DNA of 43,464 nt. Origin: Brevibacillus daliensis (GTDB taxonomy: Bacteria; Bacillota; Bacilli; Brevibacillales; Brevibacillaceae). This document shows, in pieces, positions 8,921 through 18,425 of this stretch. A program made the translations under genes and the position numbers. Under the pieces are notes generated by a model. It was not told the DNA's origin. It saw only the letters and a list, made by a program, of their open reading frames with translations, and did not search any database. The stretch is taken from positions 1-43,464 of the forward strand of contig NZ_JAJISB010000015.1 of the NCBI RefSeq assembly GCF_021245735.1, read 5' to 3'. How positions within the stretch are numbered: position 1 is the first letter of the stretch; each line of letters begins with the position of its first letter.

Positions 8921-9196
8921 TTACGCTGATTCTTCTGTTGGCACCAAAATTTCAAAAACATCACCATGCTGTAGGATCGTGATATCACGTTTTTTGATAC
9001 GCATTACAGCTACTTCCGGCTTTTGTTTCATCATTTCGATATATTCATCTGGTACTCCGCCGGCATCACTGATGGTAATTCCCTCTACTTCTTTTTCTTC
9101 GTGGTCTCCAAGTGGAGTTTTCAATACATCCTCATAGATCTCCGAGAACGTGCTGTAATTATTGGTGTATACCGTAATGCATCTCATTGTAGACAT
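8921..9196 (-). CDS. Conserved small protein of unknown function
   Basis: A 91-residue acidic protein beginning MSTMRCITVYTNNYSTF. The ATG has GAAGGGTGA upstream; an ATG three codons further in is also possible. I do not recognise a domain. The alternation of charged and hydrophobic residues (EVAVMRIKKRDITILQHGDVFEILVP) suggests a small alpha/beta cytoplasmic fold. There is no signal peptide and no Cys pair. It has its own strong terminator. The neighbouring aspartokinase is on the same strand, upstream, 144 bases away. Confidence 0.65.
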   Translation of the reverse strand: MSTMRCITVYTNNYSTFSEIYEDVLKTPLGDHEEKEVEGITISDAGGVPDEYIEMMKQKPEVAVMRIKKRDITILQHGDVFEILVPTEESA

Positions 9197-9340
9197 AAAT
9201 CACCCTTCTTCCGTTGAATATCAAAGCTTGTGGCCGTCTGTTCATTGTTCCATTTTAAGATATCCAACTCTTCCATGAACTATCATATGGCAAAGGGATA
9301 GGAAAGTCCAGATTACAGACTAAAAGTTACCTTTTCTATT

Positions 9341-10717
9341 CTAGCATATTCCAACCGGAACCTCTTCCTTGTTATAAAATTCTTGATATAATGCTATAAC
9401 TGCATGGTCTGCATCGACTGCTTTTACTCCGAACATCAGGTTTACTTCAGAAGATCCTTGGTTGATCATTTCAATATTAATACCTGCTTCCGCCAACGCG
9501 TTGGCTGCACGTGCTGTTACACCGACTGATTGGCGCATTCCTTCCCCAACCATCATCACTAATGCCATATTATATACAACGTGGATATCATCCACATTAA
9601 GTTCATTTTTTATGCGGTTGATGATACGCACCTCTTTTTTTGCATCAAGCTGATGCTGGCGAAGAATAACGGTAATATCATCAATCCCGGATGGACTATG
9701 CTCATAGGAAATATTTTCATCTTCTAAAATTTGTAACAGCTTGCGTCCAAAACCAATTTCTTTGTTCATCAAATACTTGCTGACATAAATACTGCAAAAA
9801 CCTGAATCACTGGCTATCCCAGCTACGATTTGGGATGTCTGCGTTCTTTTTTCCACGATTTTTGTTCCTGGTGCTGTTGGGTTATTAGTATTCTTAATGC
9901 ATACTGGAATACCTGCACGGAAAGCAGGAATCAAGGCTTCCTCATGAAAAACAGAGAACCCTGCATATGATAATTCACGCATTTCACGATACGTAATTTC
10001 TTTTATTTCACACGGATTTGGCACAAGATTCGGATTAACGGCATAAACGGAATCGACATCGGTAAAATTTTCATATTGCTCAGCTTTTACTGCAGCTGCC
10101 AGGATGGACCCTGTTACATCAGAACCACCTCGAGAAAACGTCACTAATTCACCCTCTGGGGTATAACCAAAGAATCCTGGGAAAACAAGTAATCCATCTT
10201 TTTCTCGCAATTCTGCTAATCTTTCATAAGCTTCAGGCAACACTTGCGCATTTCCAAACTGACCACTTACCAAAAGACCAGCATCTTTGGGGTTAATATA
10301 CGTTGCCTTCGCACCTAACTTAAATAAATATTCTGTTACCAGCTTAGCACAGTTATCTTCTCCCGCTGCTTTAACCATGTCCAGAAAAGCATCCTTATCT
10401 TCCCCATCCCATTGCAGCAAAACTTTCAAATCTGTCGTTATACGTTCAATGCAAGTTGAAGGTAATTGAAGCTCGTCGGCAATCTCAGCATAACGGTCAA
10501 TCACTCTTTGCAGTTTATCTTCCGCACGTCCTTGCTCAATTTGCTTGGTTCCAAACAGGATAAGGAGATCAGTTACCTTCGTATCCTCCTTATATCTTTT
10601 TCCAGGTGCCGATACGACAATTAACTTTCGAGTTTCATCATTCAGAATGATCTGACAAACCTTTTTTATCTGCTCTGCGTTAGCCAGTGATGTCCCGCCA
10701 AACTTGCAAACTTTCAT
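9341..10717 (-). CDS. yclM: Aspartate kinase, YclM/LysC-III type
   Basis: A 458-residue monofunctional aspartokinase, the first step of the aspartate pathway to lysine, threonine, methionine and dipicolinate. I moved the start to the ATG at 10717 because GGAGGG lies 7 bases upstream and the product then begins MKVCKFGGTSL, the conserved kinase N-terminus. Other motifs are FSRGGSDVTGSILAAA and FTDVDSVYAVNP in the kinase domain (about 195-235). Two ACT-type regulatory domains fill about 310-458 (GFCSIYVSKYLMNKE, VGEGMRQSVGVTARAANALAEAGI). In B. subtilis the YclM isozyme responds to lysine plus threonine. I see no lysine-riboswitch architecture in the 200 bases upstream. Confidence 0.9.
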   Translation of the reverse strand: MKVCKFGGTSLANAEQIKKVCQIILNDETRKLIVVSAPGKRYKEDTKVTDLLILFGTKQIEQGRAEDKLQRVIDRYAEIADELQLPSTCIERITTDLKVLLQWDGEDKDAFLDMVKAAGEDNCAKLVTEYLFKLGAKATYINPKDAGLLVSGQFGNAQVLPEAYERLAELREKDGLLVFPGFFGYTPEGELVTFSRGGSDVTGSILAAAVKAEQYENFTDVDSVYAVNPNLVPNPCEIKEITYREMRELSYAGFSVFHEEALIPAFRAGIPVCIKNTNNPTAPGTKIVEKRTQTSQIVAGIASDSGFCSIYVSKYLMNKEIGFGRKLLQILEDENISYEHSPSGIDDITVILRQHQLDAKKEVRIINRIKNELNVDDIHVVYNMALVMMVGEGMRQSVGVTARAANALAEAGINIEMINQGSSEVNLMFGVKAVDADHAVIALYQEFYNKEEVPVGIC

Positions 10718-10865
10718 GTACGTTCCCTCCAGAATCACGCTTTTCTGTCTGTTTTTCTCCCTATCCTACAACTTGTAGAATCTCTTGTCTATCGCATAGG
10801 ACATTTTAATTAAAAAAATTTTACATATTTTTATATTGAAGCATTCATCTTTCTCAATCATTTCC

Positions 10866-10905
10866 AAAATAGCTAAAAGCCAACAGCATTACCATCGGCT
10901 TTTAG
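10866..10905 (-). terminator. Probable terminator of the chemoreceptor gene
   Basis: A 9-bp perfect stem CTAAAAGCC/GGCTTTTAG with a 15-base loop, followed on the minus strand by CTATTTTGG. The T tract is interrupted, so efficiency is uncertain. Confidence 0.5.
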
Positions 10906-10921
10906 TGGTATTCAGCACTAT

Positions 10922-12613
10922 TTAAATAGTAAATTTGTGCAGACGCTCTTGCATATGATCTGCCAATCGAGACAGAGATTGCGCTGATGATGCAATCTCT
11001 TCCATAGAGGCTAGCTGCTCTTCACTGGCAGCAGCATTTTCCTGACTGGAGCTTGCCCCTTCTTGGGCTTTTTCTTGTACGATTTCAAAGGATTGCATAA
11101 TGCCCCGGTTTCCTTGCCATATATCATTGACGGAATTAGTAACCTCTTTTACCTTGTAAACAACCTCATCAACAGAAGTGTGAATTTGGGAAAAAGCATC
11201 TTGAACCACCATCGTTTTATCCAGCCCTACAAGCACCTTCTCCGATCCTGCATTCATGGAGACCACTGCTTCTTCCACCTTGACTTGGATGCCTTTGATC
11301 AACTCTGCAATTTGGTCTGCAGATCTCTCCGACTGTTCAGCTAACTTACGCACCTCATCCGCAACTACTGCAAACCCTCTTCCCTGTTCACCCGCACGTG
11401 CTGCTTCAATCGCAGCATTTAAGGCAAGCAAATTCGTTTGCGCAGCGATATCTGACATCATTCCTACTATGGTTCCAATTTCCTTCGATTGACCGTTTAA
11501 CGTCTCCATGATGGTTGCCATTTCTCCCACGGTCATATAAATATTGTTCATTTGATCAACAACATCACCTACTGCATGCGTTCCTGTCACGGCAGAGTCC
11601 GCTGCTTTCTGGGTTAAGGTTGTTGCAAGTTCTCCATTTTCAAATACTTTTTGGATTTCTTCACCCACTTGAATGTTCATGGAAGTAGCTTTTTGTACCT
11701 GATGTAATTGATCTTCTGCACCAAGTACAATATTTTGATTCTGAGAAGCTATCTGCTCAGTAGCTTGGGAATTCTGCTCAGCACTGGCATATAGCTGTTC
11801 AGAAGCTGCTGCAACCTGCATAGAATCCTCGCGAATCGTTGTGATCAATTCACGCAAGTTATCCTGCATTTGCGTAAAAGCAACTGCTAACTGCCCGATT
11901 TCATCTTTACTCTTCACAACGATTGCCTCTGACTGTAAATTGCCTGCAGCGATCTCCTTGGCTGCTTCCGTAATCTTTTTAAGTGGTTTTGAAATTCGAT
12001 TGCTGATGAACACTGCCATAATAAAGCTGAGGACGATCGCTACAATAATAACTACAATATTCGAAAACTTAACGCTTTCAGTCAGTTCTTTTGTATTAGC
12101 GATGTCATTATCCAACTTTTCCAACTGCACCTTCTTAAATTGGGAAGCAGCAATCGTTAAATTATTTAGTGCTAGGTCCAAATCGGTCTTCATTATCTCA
12201 GCTACTTGATCATTCTCGCCTATTTCAACCAATGAAAAAATTTCTTCATATATTTTCGCGAATTCAGCATGGGATTTCTCAACGCCTAGCAATAGCTCCT
12301 GGCTCTCTTTTGATACAGCAGATAATTTAAGATCTTCCAGATGAATGAAAAATTGATCACGAAAATCATATGACATTACCAAGTAAGAGCTGTCTCTGGT
12401 AATAATATAATTTAATCCAGCTGATTGCTCCTGTCTCACCTTATCAATCATGTCCTGGAGAAGAATTACTTTTTTGTATCGGGCATTGATCAAATGTGAA
12501 TACTCTTGCTCCATCTTAGCCATACCAAAATGTCCTGCTATACCCAGTAAGGTAAGCAAGATGAGCACAACCATAAAACCTGCCATGATTTTTTTTCTGA
12601 TTGTAGAACCCAT
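10922..12613 (-). CDS. Methyl-accepting chemotaxis protein
   Basis: A 563-residue chemoreceptor. TM1 is at about 10-28 ([18 protein letters not shown]). A helical extracellular four-helix-bundle-like sensor (about 30-180) follows, then TM2 at about 185-205, a HAMP domain ([24 protein letters not shown], about 205-258) and the long coiled-coil signalling domain. The highly conserved tip is [20 protein letters not shown] with [18 protein letters not shown] (about 400-445). The Glu/Gln-rich helices on both sides should carry the methylation sites. It signals through CheW/CheA; the ligand is unknown. No other chemotaxis gene is near. The C-terminus lacks a CheR-tethering pentapeptide. Confidence 0.9.
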   Translation of the reverse strand: MGSTIRKKIMAGFMVVLILLTLLGIAGHFGMAKMEQEYSHLINARYKKVILLQDMIDKVRQEQSAGLNYIITRDSSYLVMSYDFRDQFFIHLEDLKLSAVSKESQELLLGVEKSHAEFAKIYEEIFSLVEIGENDQVAEIMKTDLDLALNNLTIAASQFKKVQLEKLDNDIANTKELTESVKFSNIVVIIVAIVLSFIMAVFISNRISKPLKKITEAAKEIAAGNLQSEAIVVKSKDEIGQLAVAFTQMQDNLRELITTIREDSMQVAAASEQLYASAEQNSQATEQIASQNQNIVLGAEDQLHQVQKATSMNIQVGEEIQKVFENGELATTLTQKAADSAVTGTHAVGDVVDQMNNIYMTVGEMATIMETLNGQSKEIGTIVGMMSDIAAQTNLLALNAAIEAARAGEQGRGFAVVADEVRKLAEQSERSADQIAELIKGIQVKVEEAVVSMNAGSEKVLVGLDKTMVVQDAFSQIHTSVDEVVYKVKEVTNSVNDIWQGNRGIMQSFEIVQEKAQEGASSSQENAAASEEQLASMEEIASSAQSLSRLADHMQERLHKFTI

Positions 12614-12753
12614 AAATATCCCCCTGTTGATTCTTATTCGCTTGTCCCTTCAAATCCTGCATAAAATTTGCCAATTATTTAAATTATCGGTTCAATCTTA
12701 TAATTCAGTAAGTGATTTCACTCCGAAAAATTGGTTACAACTTCAATGCAAGT

Positions 12754-12789
12754 AAAAAAACCCTCTTACACTTTGATGTAAGAAGGTTT
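12754..12789 (-). terminator. Terminator of the Bce-type transporter operon
   Basis: On the minus strand a 13-bp stem (AAACCTTCTTACA/TGTAAGAGGGTTT, one G-T) with a 6-base loop and a run of seven T, directly after the permease stop codon. Confidence 0.85.
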
Positions 12790-12795
12790 TCCTCA

Positions 12796-14694
12796 CTATT
12801 CTGGTAGTAATACTTTTTTATAAGTATGCTTGGCAATCAAATAATAAATGGTTTGTAATCCGAGAAATATTCCAATTACCAACAGGAACGTGCCCCAGAC
12901 ACTTGTATCGGATAAAACAGTACCAATTGCAATAAAAGCAAATACCGCGTGGATGATCCCTACTATACATGGTGCATAGAAAATAAACGCTATTTGTCTT
13001 CTAACGATTCTATTAATTTCTTTGGCCGATACACCTATTTTACTTAACATATTATACTGTTGGCGATCCTCTTGCAGCTCGGTAAACAAGCGGAAGTATA
13101 ACAAGCTGCCTGCTGCAAGGAAAAACAGGATACAAATCAAAAAGCCAACGAAGAAAGTGAGAGCGCTTATTTGCATATATTCACCAGCAATCTCGTAGCG
13201 AGTAAGAAAGAACTCGGTTGATTCATTTCCTACCTGTTCTTTCAATAAGGTCGCAGCCGCTCCCGATTTCATCCAATCATCCACTTCTATTCCATGATAG
13301 ACGAGTATATTCTTCTCCGGTATGGTCTGTAGCCACTTCTGATAGTCTTTATCGTTCACCACAAGGACTTGTTCTGTTTGCTTAAATGGTGCGATTATCG
13401 CTTCTTCAATTTTACCGGTAAGCATGAGCTGCTCTGTTTGATTACCTATTTGTAATTGAATGTTACCTTCTAACTTATTGTCAGATGGCCTACCTGAGTT
13501 AACAAGAATCGACTGCCCGGAAATTACCTCTATCGGAGTCCTTTCTTTCAGCTTTGCCAAATGATTATAATCACTTTCCTTCATCAGTACACCGAAATTA
13601 TTCCCATTAACCTGGAAGGGAAGCATTTCAACCTGAGCCTCGTAGTTTATCGAGAGCTGTTCTTTTTCCAGCACTCCTCTTATCTGGTCAGGAACAAGCG
13701 CTTTATTCTCTCTCCGATCATCCAGATAAGCGAAAGAATGAGGCACCAAAACAGACGACCCTGCCTTTAAATCATCGAACAACAGCGAAACAGAACCGAT
13801 AGCCGTTAATATAATGGCGCTGATGATCGCAACAGAGAATAACGTCCTGGCATTATCCTTTATTTTGAAGCCCATTTGTGAAATAACAACCATAGAAATA
13901 TTACGATAGTAAAGCTTTTTTCTCTTAGTTAACCAGCCAAGAAAAGCTATACTACCCTGGGTGAAAAAGAAGTATGTACCCAGAGTCGTTACCAACACAA
14001 TAGTAATTAACCCGTTAATCAGCCCAGCTATATCTAGGATTGCAGCCATCCCATATCCAGTACCTAGTGAAAGAACCGCCAGTGCCACTAACCAACGAGA
14101 GTACACAGGTGGCTTCTTCGGCTTCCTTGCCTCACGAATCAGATCAATAATTTCGCTCTTTCCAACTCGAAAAGCCATAACTATCGTAATGATACCAAAC
14201 AGTAAAAGAAATCCAAAAAACGTCAATAAAACAGCTTGAAGAGGAAGCATAAACCTAATAGGACTGTCTACATTCAGCAGATTTGATAACGCCATAAAGA
14301 ACAATTTTGAAAAGACAGCACCTAGCAAGATACCCACAATGATTGCAGATATTGATATTACCATGTTCTCAATGAAAACCATCTTCACCAGCTGACGTTT
14401 GGTAAACCCAAACAGGGTGAGTAACCCGAACTCTTTTTTTCTAGTCTTGAGAAATGCAGAACAAGAATACAGGATGAAGAAGAAAGAGAAGATGAATACA
14501 ATATATTCCGCAGCGATCATCCCCGGACGCACGAAATAAGCTGCTCGAAATTGACCGTTAATAACATCTGGATGATAAATGATCGCAGCATAAATATAGA
14601 ACATCATCACAGAAAACAGACTACTTAGGTAAAAAGCTATATATCGGTGCCAATTTCCCTGCAGATTCTTAAGGGTAAGTTGGAGAAATTTCAT
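12796..14694 (-). CDS. Bce-type ABC transporter permease (FtsX-like)
   Basis: A 632-residue permease of the BceB/YtsD/VraG class, which senses and removes cell-envelope antibiotics such as bacitracin or lantibiotics. The start is the ATG at 14694, with GGAGGGG six bases upstream. Ten spans are expected: a first pair (about 15-70), FtsX modules at about 95-200 and 520-632, and the characteristic long extracellular loop between spans 7 and 8 (about 305-515). The motif KTRKKEFGLLTLFGFTKRQL is typical of the FtsX domain. The start lies 26 bases inside the ATPase gene, so the pair is coupled. The length matches B. subtilis BceB (646). The specific drug cannot be deduced. Confidence 0.88.
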   Translation of the reverse strand: MKFLQLTLKNLQGNWHRYIAFYLSSLFSVMMFYIYAAIIYHPDVINGQFRAAYFVRPGMIAAEYIVFIFSFFFILYSCSAFLKTRKKEFGLLTLFGFTKRQLVKMVFIENMVISISAIIVGILLGAVFSKLFFMALSNLLNVDSPIRFMLPLQAVLLTFFGFLLLFGIITIVMAFRVGKSEIIDLIREARKPKKPPVYSRWLVALAVLSLGTGYGMAAILDIAGLINGLITIVLVTTLGTYFFFTQGSIAFLGWLTKRKKLYYRNISMVVISQMGFKIKDNARTLFSVAIISAIILTAIGSVSLLFDDLKAGSSVLVPHSFAYLDDRRENKALVPDQIRGVLEKEQLSINYEAQVEMLPFQVNGNNFGVLMKESDYNHLAKLKERTPIEVISGQSILVNSGRPSDNKLEGNIQLQIGNQTEQLMLTGKIEEAIIAPFKQTEQVLVVNDKDYQKWLQTIPEKNILVYHGIEVDDWMKSGAAATLLKEQVGNESTEFFLTRYEIAGEYMQISALTFFVGFLICILFFLAAGSLLYFRLFTELQEDRQQYNMLSKIGVSAKEINRIVRRQIAFIFYAPCIVGIIHAVFAFIAIGTVLSDTSVWGTFLLVIGIFLGLQTIYYLIAKHTYKKVLLPE

Positions 14695-15448
14695 GTAAAT
14701 CCCCTCCAAGCACACTTAGTGAGTCCAGGATCTTTTGGAAAAACGCTTGTCGATTCTCCCCACGTCGAATCTCACTGAAAAAATGTCCATCCTTTATAAA
14801 CAAGATGCGTTTACAGAAGCTAGCAGCAAAGGGATCATGTGTCACCATCAGAATGGTAGCTTCACGTTCCACATTCAGTCTAACTAATGATTCCATTACG
14901 CTTTTTGCAGATTTGGAATCCAGATTCCCTGTCAATTCATCGGCAAGCAGGATTGCTGGACGATGAATCATAGCACGTGCAATGGCAGCACGCTGCTGTT
15001 GACCACCTGATACCTCATACGTACGTTTTGACAGAATGGATTCAATTCCAAGAAGGTGTGCTACCTCCAGTACTCGTTCTTCCAATTCTCTTACCGGTAT
15101 ATTTTCTAAAACTAGTGGTAGTAGAATGTTATCCTTAATCGACATCGTATCGAGCAAGTTAAAATCCTGGAAGACAAAACCTAGCTCTCTTCTCCTAAAT
15201 AGAGCCAACTCTTCATTTTTTAATTGGTACGGCTCAGTTCCATTTATTTTTACACGGCCAGATGTTGGTTTATCAATGGTTGCTAGCAAATTAAGCAACG
15301 TTGTCTTCCCGCTCCCCGATGGTCCCATAATACCCACGAATTCCCCATTTTCAACGGAGATCGAGAAATCTTCCAAAGCGTGATAGGATAAACTACTTCC
15401 TTTCGTGCTATAAATCTTGGTTAATCGATCAGCTTCTAGTACTTTCAC
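14669..15448 (-). CDS. Bce-type ABC transporter ATP-binding protein
   Basis: A 259-residue ATPase, partner of the permease at 12796. I chose the GTG at 15448, with AGGAGG nine bases upstream; the product begins MKVLEADRLTKIY. Walker A is GPSGSGKTT (about 46-54), the signature is VSGGQQQRAAIARA (about 147-160) and Walker B is ILLADELTGNLD (about 167-178), with ADE in place of the more common LDE, as in BceA-like proteins. The Q-loop reads FVFQDFNLLDTM. Transcription probably starts at the TATACT box at 15489-15484, separately from the kinase gene. Confidence 0.88.
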   Translation of the reverse strand: MKVLEADRLTKIYSTKGSSLSYHALEDFSISVENGEFVGIMGPSGSGKTTLLNLLATIDKPTSGRVKINGTEPYQLKNEELALFRRRELGFVFQDFNLLDTMSIKDNILLPLVLENIPVRELEERVLEVAHLLGIESILSKRTYEVSGGQQQRAAIARAMIHRPAILLADELTGNLDSKSAKSVMESLVRLNVEREATILMVTHDPFAASFCKRILFIKDGHFFSEIRRGENRQAFFQKILDSLSVLGGDLHEISPTYP

Positions 15449-15483
15449 TATTTTTCCCCTCCTCGTAGGGCTCATTTGCTTTT

Positions 15484-15539
15484 AGTATAAGGGGAAGTCT
15501 AATTCCCTCTCATCGATCTAGCTTTCAAATTGAGAGGGA
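15484..15539 (-). promoter_or_regulatory. Candidate response-regulator-controlled promoter of the Bce-type transporter
   Basis: A TATACT -10 box lies at 15489-15484 on the minus strand without a recognisable -35. Upstream lies an inverted repeat with 9-bp perfect arms (TCCCTCTCA at 15504-15512 and TGAGAGGGA at 15531-15539, 18 bases apart), and the nearer arm overlaps the -35 position. No T run follows the repeat, so it does not read as a terminator. A missing -35 plus an upstream repeat is what an activator-dependent promoter would show. Binding by the adjacent response regulator is an inference. Confidence 0.45.
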
Positions 15540-15563
15540 TAGCTTACAATCTTGTCACCTTCA

Positions 15564-16637
15564 TTATTCAGCTACCTGATAATAAGAAGCTTCATCTGAA
15601 AAAAACAAAGTCACGGTAGTTCCCGTCCCTAGCTGCGATTCAATGTTTACAGCGTGATTGAGGCGCTGACACACTTGTTTGACCAAATATAATCCCATCC
15701 CTGTTGACTCAGTAACCACTCTTCCATTTTCTCCTGTAAAGAAGGCGTCAAAGACCCTGGGAAGATCCTCGGGCGCTATTCCGATCCCTTCATCTCTAAT
15801 CTGCACAAATGTCCCTCTGTCGTCCCGTTTAATCGTCCATACAATCTGCTTCGATTCCTTATGAACCGCAGACGAGTACTTGATTGCATTCGTCAGCAGT
15901 TGATGAAAGATAAAGAGGAGCCACTTTTCATCAGTTAGCACACTTATTTCTTCCCATTCAGTCTCAATTCTTGGATAGATAGAATGACGGATACACGCTT
16001 TTTTATAGTGATTGATGACTTCTCTTAACAAGGGAAGTAGCTTAACCTGCTTCATGTTCACATCCAGCTCGAACTTGTCCAATCTCGCCGTATAAAGCAT
16101 AGTTTGTAGTCCATACTCCAATCGTTCCTGCTCAATTTGAAGATCACGTACAGCTGCACTCGCCTCCTCCAGGCTATTCCACTCTCTTGATTGTTGCAGC
16201 AATAAGTGGGTAACAGAAAGCGGCGTTTTCATGTGATGCACCCATTGATTGATAAATATATGATGTTGTTCCTGTCTCTCCTGATAATCCTTCAGCGTAT
16301 AGCAATACGCCCGATACTGGTCCTCTAGCAATTTACTAAATACCTTATGTTCTTCCGTTTTTCCGTTAGATAGATGAATGATGTTTTGTAGATGGTCGTT
16401 CTGCTTTAGCATGGCGATAAGCCCCTGGTAAAAACGACGTTGACGCATATAATCAAGGACAAGTAACAACAGAAGGGCGGCTACCATTACCAAAGAAATA
16501 TAAAAATAATTCTCTGTTTGCAGTGCAAGCCCATGCTGCCCCATATCCAGACTGACCACTAAGAGCGTGAAGACAATTCCTCCAACAAAAAGAAGGATGT
16601 ACCAGAAACGATCCGTCAGATACTGACGCCACGTCAT
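15564..16637 (-). CDS. Bce-type intramembrane-sensing histidine kinase
   Basis: A 357-residue kinase of the BceS/intramembrane-sensing class. Two spans (about 8-32 and 40-60) are joined by an extracellular loop of only a few residues, so it cannot bind drugs itself and is expected to take its signal from the ABC permease. The phosphoacceptor box is HHMKTPLSVTH (His near residue 131). The N box is LLTNAIKYSS (about 246), and the G boxes are DEGIGIAPED and GMGLYLVKQ. The ATG at 16637 overlaps the regulator stop (ATGA); a GTG at 16652 is an alternative. The gene is the second in the regulator-kinase operon. Confidence 0.88.
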   Translation of the reverse strand: MTWRQYLTDRFWYILLFVGGIVFTLLVVSLDMGQHGLALQTENYFYISLVMVAALLLLLVLDYMRQRRFYQGLIAMLKQNDHLQNIIHLSNGKTEEHKVFSKLLEDQYRAYCYTLKDYQERQEQHHIFINQWVHHMKTPLSVTHLLLQQSREWNSLEEASAAVRDLQIEQERLEYGLQTMLYTARLDKFELDVNMKQVKLLPLLREVINHYKKACIRHSIYPRIETEWEEISVLTDEKWLLFIFHQLLTNAIKYSSAVHKESKQIVWTIKRDDRGTFVQIRDEGIGIAPEDLPRVFDAFFTGENGRVVTESTGMGLYLVKQVCQRLNHAVNIESQLGTGTTVTLFFSDEASYYQVAE

Positions 16638-17335
16638 TTTGCACACCCCCACTCATCAATTAACCGATATCCTTGCCCTCTACATGTCTCTATCGCATTC
16701 TGAATGCCGAGCTCTTCCAAACGTTTTCGTAGTCTAGTTACGTTTACTGTTAGCGTATTATCATCGACAAAATGAGTATCATCCCATAGCGTTTCGAGAA
16801 GCTCCTCCCTTGAAACGATCGAGCCTCCACGCTGCATGAGTGCATCTAGTAATAACGTCTCATTTTTGCTAAGAAAAACCCTTTTTTCTCCCGAATCAAC
16901 CTGTCCTTTAGCCGTATCAAGATAAAGTCCGTTCCATTCACGCAACTCACGGATAGAACTCCCTGCGTACTCACCGTATACACGGCGTAATACTCCTTTT
17001 ACCTTTGCCATTACTACGTCCAAGGAAAAAGGCTTGGTTACATAATCATCCCCACCGTTTTCGATAGCCATTACCTGATCCATCTCACCCACCCGAGCAG
17101 AGATGAAGATAATAGGCACATTAGAAATTGTACGAATCTGTCTGCACCAATAGAAGCCGTCATAATAAGGCAGATTGATGTCCAACAGGACCAAATGAGG
17201 CTCTAGTTCTACGAATTCGGTTTTAATCTGTTTCAAGTCAGTTACAACGGATACATTGTAACCATATCGCTCCAGATAATTCCTTAGTATGTTGGTAAGC
17301 TTGGCATCATCTTCTACAATCATGATCTTATACAT
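16634..17335 (-). CDS. OmpR-family response regulator (BceR-like)
   Basis: A 233-residue regulator. The start at 17335 (ATG, AAGGAG nine bases upstream) gives MYKIMIVEDD, a clean receiver N-terminus; a longer upstream reading adds 20 unlikely residues. The receiver (1-115) has the acidic pair ED near 8-9, the phosphorylated Asp in VLLDINLP (about 52) and the Lys in YVTKPFS (about 101). The winged-helix DNA-binding domain (about 135-230) ends VTRLRKRLEELG...GQGYRL. It should activate the transporter promoter at 15484-15539. It lies 34 bases downstream of the DUF2804 gene on the same strand, with no terminator seen between them. Confidence 0.9.
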   Translation of the reverse strand: MYKIMIVEDDAKLTNILRNYLERYGYNVSVVTDLKQIKTEFVELEPHLVLLDINLPYYDGFYWCRQIRTISNVPIIFISARVGEMDQVMAIENGGDDYVTKPFSLDVVMAKVKGVLRRVYGEYAGSSIRELREWNGLYLDTAKGQVDSGEKRVFLSKNETLLLDALMQRGGSIVSREELLETLWDDTHFVDDNTLTVNVTRLRKRLEELGIQNAIETCRGQGYRLIDEWGCAK

Positions 17336-17369
17336 TGCCCGCTCCTTATTTTTCCTGTGATCATTGCCT

Positions 17370-18398
17370 TCACCACTTTGCCTTTTGCTCCTCACAAATC
17401 CCCCAGATGTCTTGGAGCTGTAGGATCGAACCGTCTTCCGTTATGATTTTTCCTGAATATTTTCCTATGTATTGTTCCAAACGTGATCGGATCAGACCAT
17501 AATTCTCGTCCTTCATTTGAATATGCACGGGGGTAAACATCAATTGAATCCGATTACTTTCTGTACTGTTTAGTAACCAAGGTTTACTTTTGTCATTCTG
17601 GTCATAGATGAACTCAATTTGCTCAGAGATTTTTTCAACTTTTTCTCCAACCATGATCGCATTCTCTGTCATACCCGTTCCATCCGTCCAGCCAGCTCCA
17701 AAATTAAACCCGCACCATTTGTTATTATGAATAAACGAGCAGGTTGTCCAGTTCCACTCTGTCTGATAAGGCCAGACCCCTCTGCCAAAGTCCAAGCTGG
17801 AAGCTGCCGTATTCGCCTCTATCTGATGAGTCTTATCGTCAATCGTTACTAGTCCGTTCGTAGCGCGACCTGCTTGCTTGGAGGTATATTGAAACCGTTT
17901 TTTATCCCAAGGAATTACGACATGTAATGATTCCTCCCGTTTTTTAGCCCTGAGAGCCAACGAGAACGCTTCGCCCCCTTCCCCCATGCCCTCTGCATCT
18001 AATTGGGTGTGCGAAGAGGCTTGCTTGAATGAGAAGCTCAGTTTGGGATGGGTAAACAATACATCTCCTTCCAGTTCATCAGGCAACTGTATTCCTTTAG
18101 CAAAAGGCAACTGAACCGTCCGATCTACCTTTTTACCTGTGGCGAGATCAACACTATGAAAAAATACTAGGCCTATATAATCAAGCGATACAACTGCCAG
18201 CGTTACTACAATCTCATTTGACGTCACAAACCAGAAGTTCCATTTCTTTTTTCGTCCAAAGCGCTTGGGTATGGCACAGATATGGAGGGGGTGTCTTGAC
18301 CAGCCAATCGCTTCTGGTCTCAACTCACCATTTTCGTTACAAAGTTGCACATTATCAGTAATTTCAAGCTCTTGCAACTTTGACTGAACTATACTCAT
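17370..18398 (-). CDS. DUF2804 domain protein
   Basis: A 342-residue protein with the DUF2804 pattern: a KKWNFWFVTSNEIVVTLAVVSLDY-type opening (notably WNFWFVTS and SLDYIG) and a conserved WNWTTCSFIHNNKWCGFNFGAGW-like core (key parts WNWTTCSF and GFNFGAGW, about 215-240). No signal peptide or membrane span is visible. The biochemical role of the family is not established to my knowledge; a beta-rich lipocalin/AttH-like fold is possible. The gene lies between the multidrug exporter and the Bce-type regulator, 27 bases after bmrD. A role in envelope stress or lipid handling would be a guess from position only. GAGGGGG precedes the ATG. Confidence 0.8.
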   Translation of the reverse strand: MSIVQSKLQELEITDNVQLCNENGELRPEAIGWSRHPLHICAIPKRFGRKKKWNFWFVTSNEIVVTLAVVSLDYIGLVFFHSVDLATGKKVDRTVQLPFAKGIQLPDELEGDVLFTHPKLSFSFKQASSHTQLDAEGMGEGGEAFSLALRAKKREESLHVVIPWDKKRFQYTSKQAGRATNGLVTIDDKTHQIEANTAASSLDFGRGVWPYQTEWNWTTCSFIHNNKWCGFNFGAGWTDGTGMTENAIMVGEKVEKISEQIEFIYDQNDKSKPWLLNSTESNRIQLMFTPVHIQMKDENYGLIRSRLEQYIGKYSGKIITEDGSILQLQDIWGICEEQKAKW

Positions 18399-18425
18399 TT
18401 TTATCCCCCTCTCTATCCTATTATC

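Noticed and set aside
10718-10921. Lysine riboswitch before aspartokinase
   Set aside because: I looked for the conserved five-helix core and found no matching stems or a terminator before the start codon.
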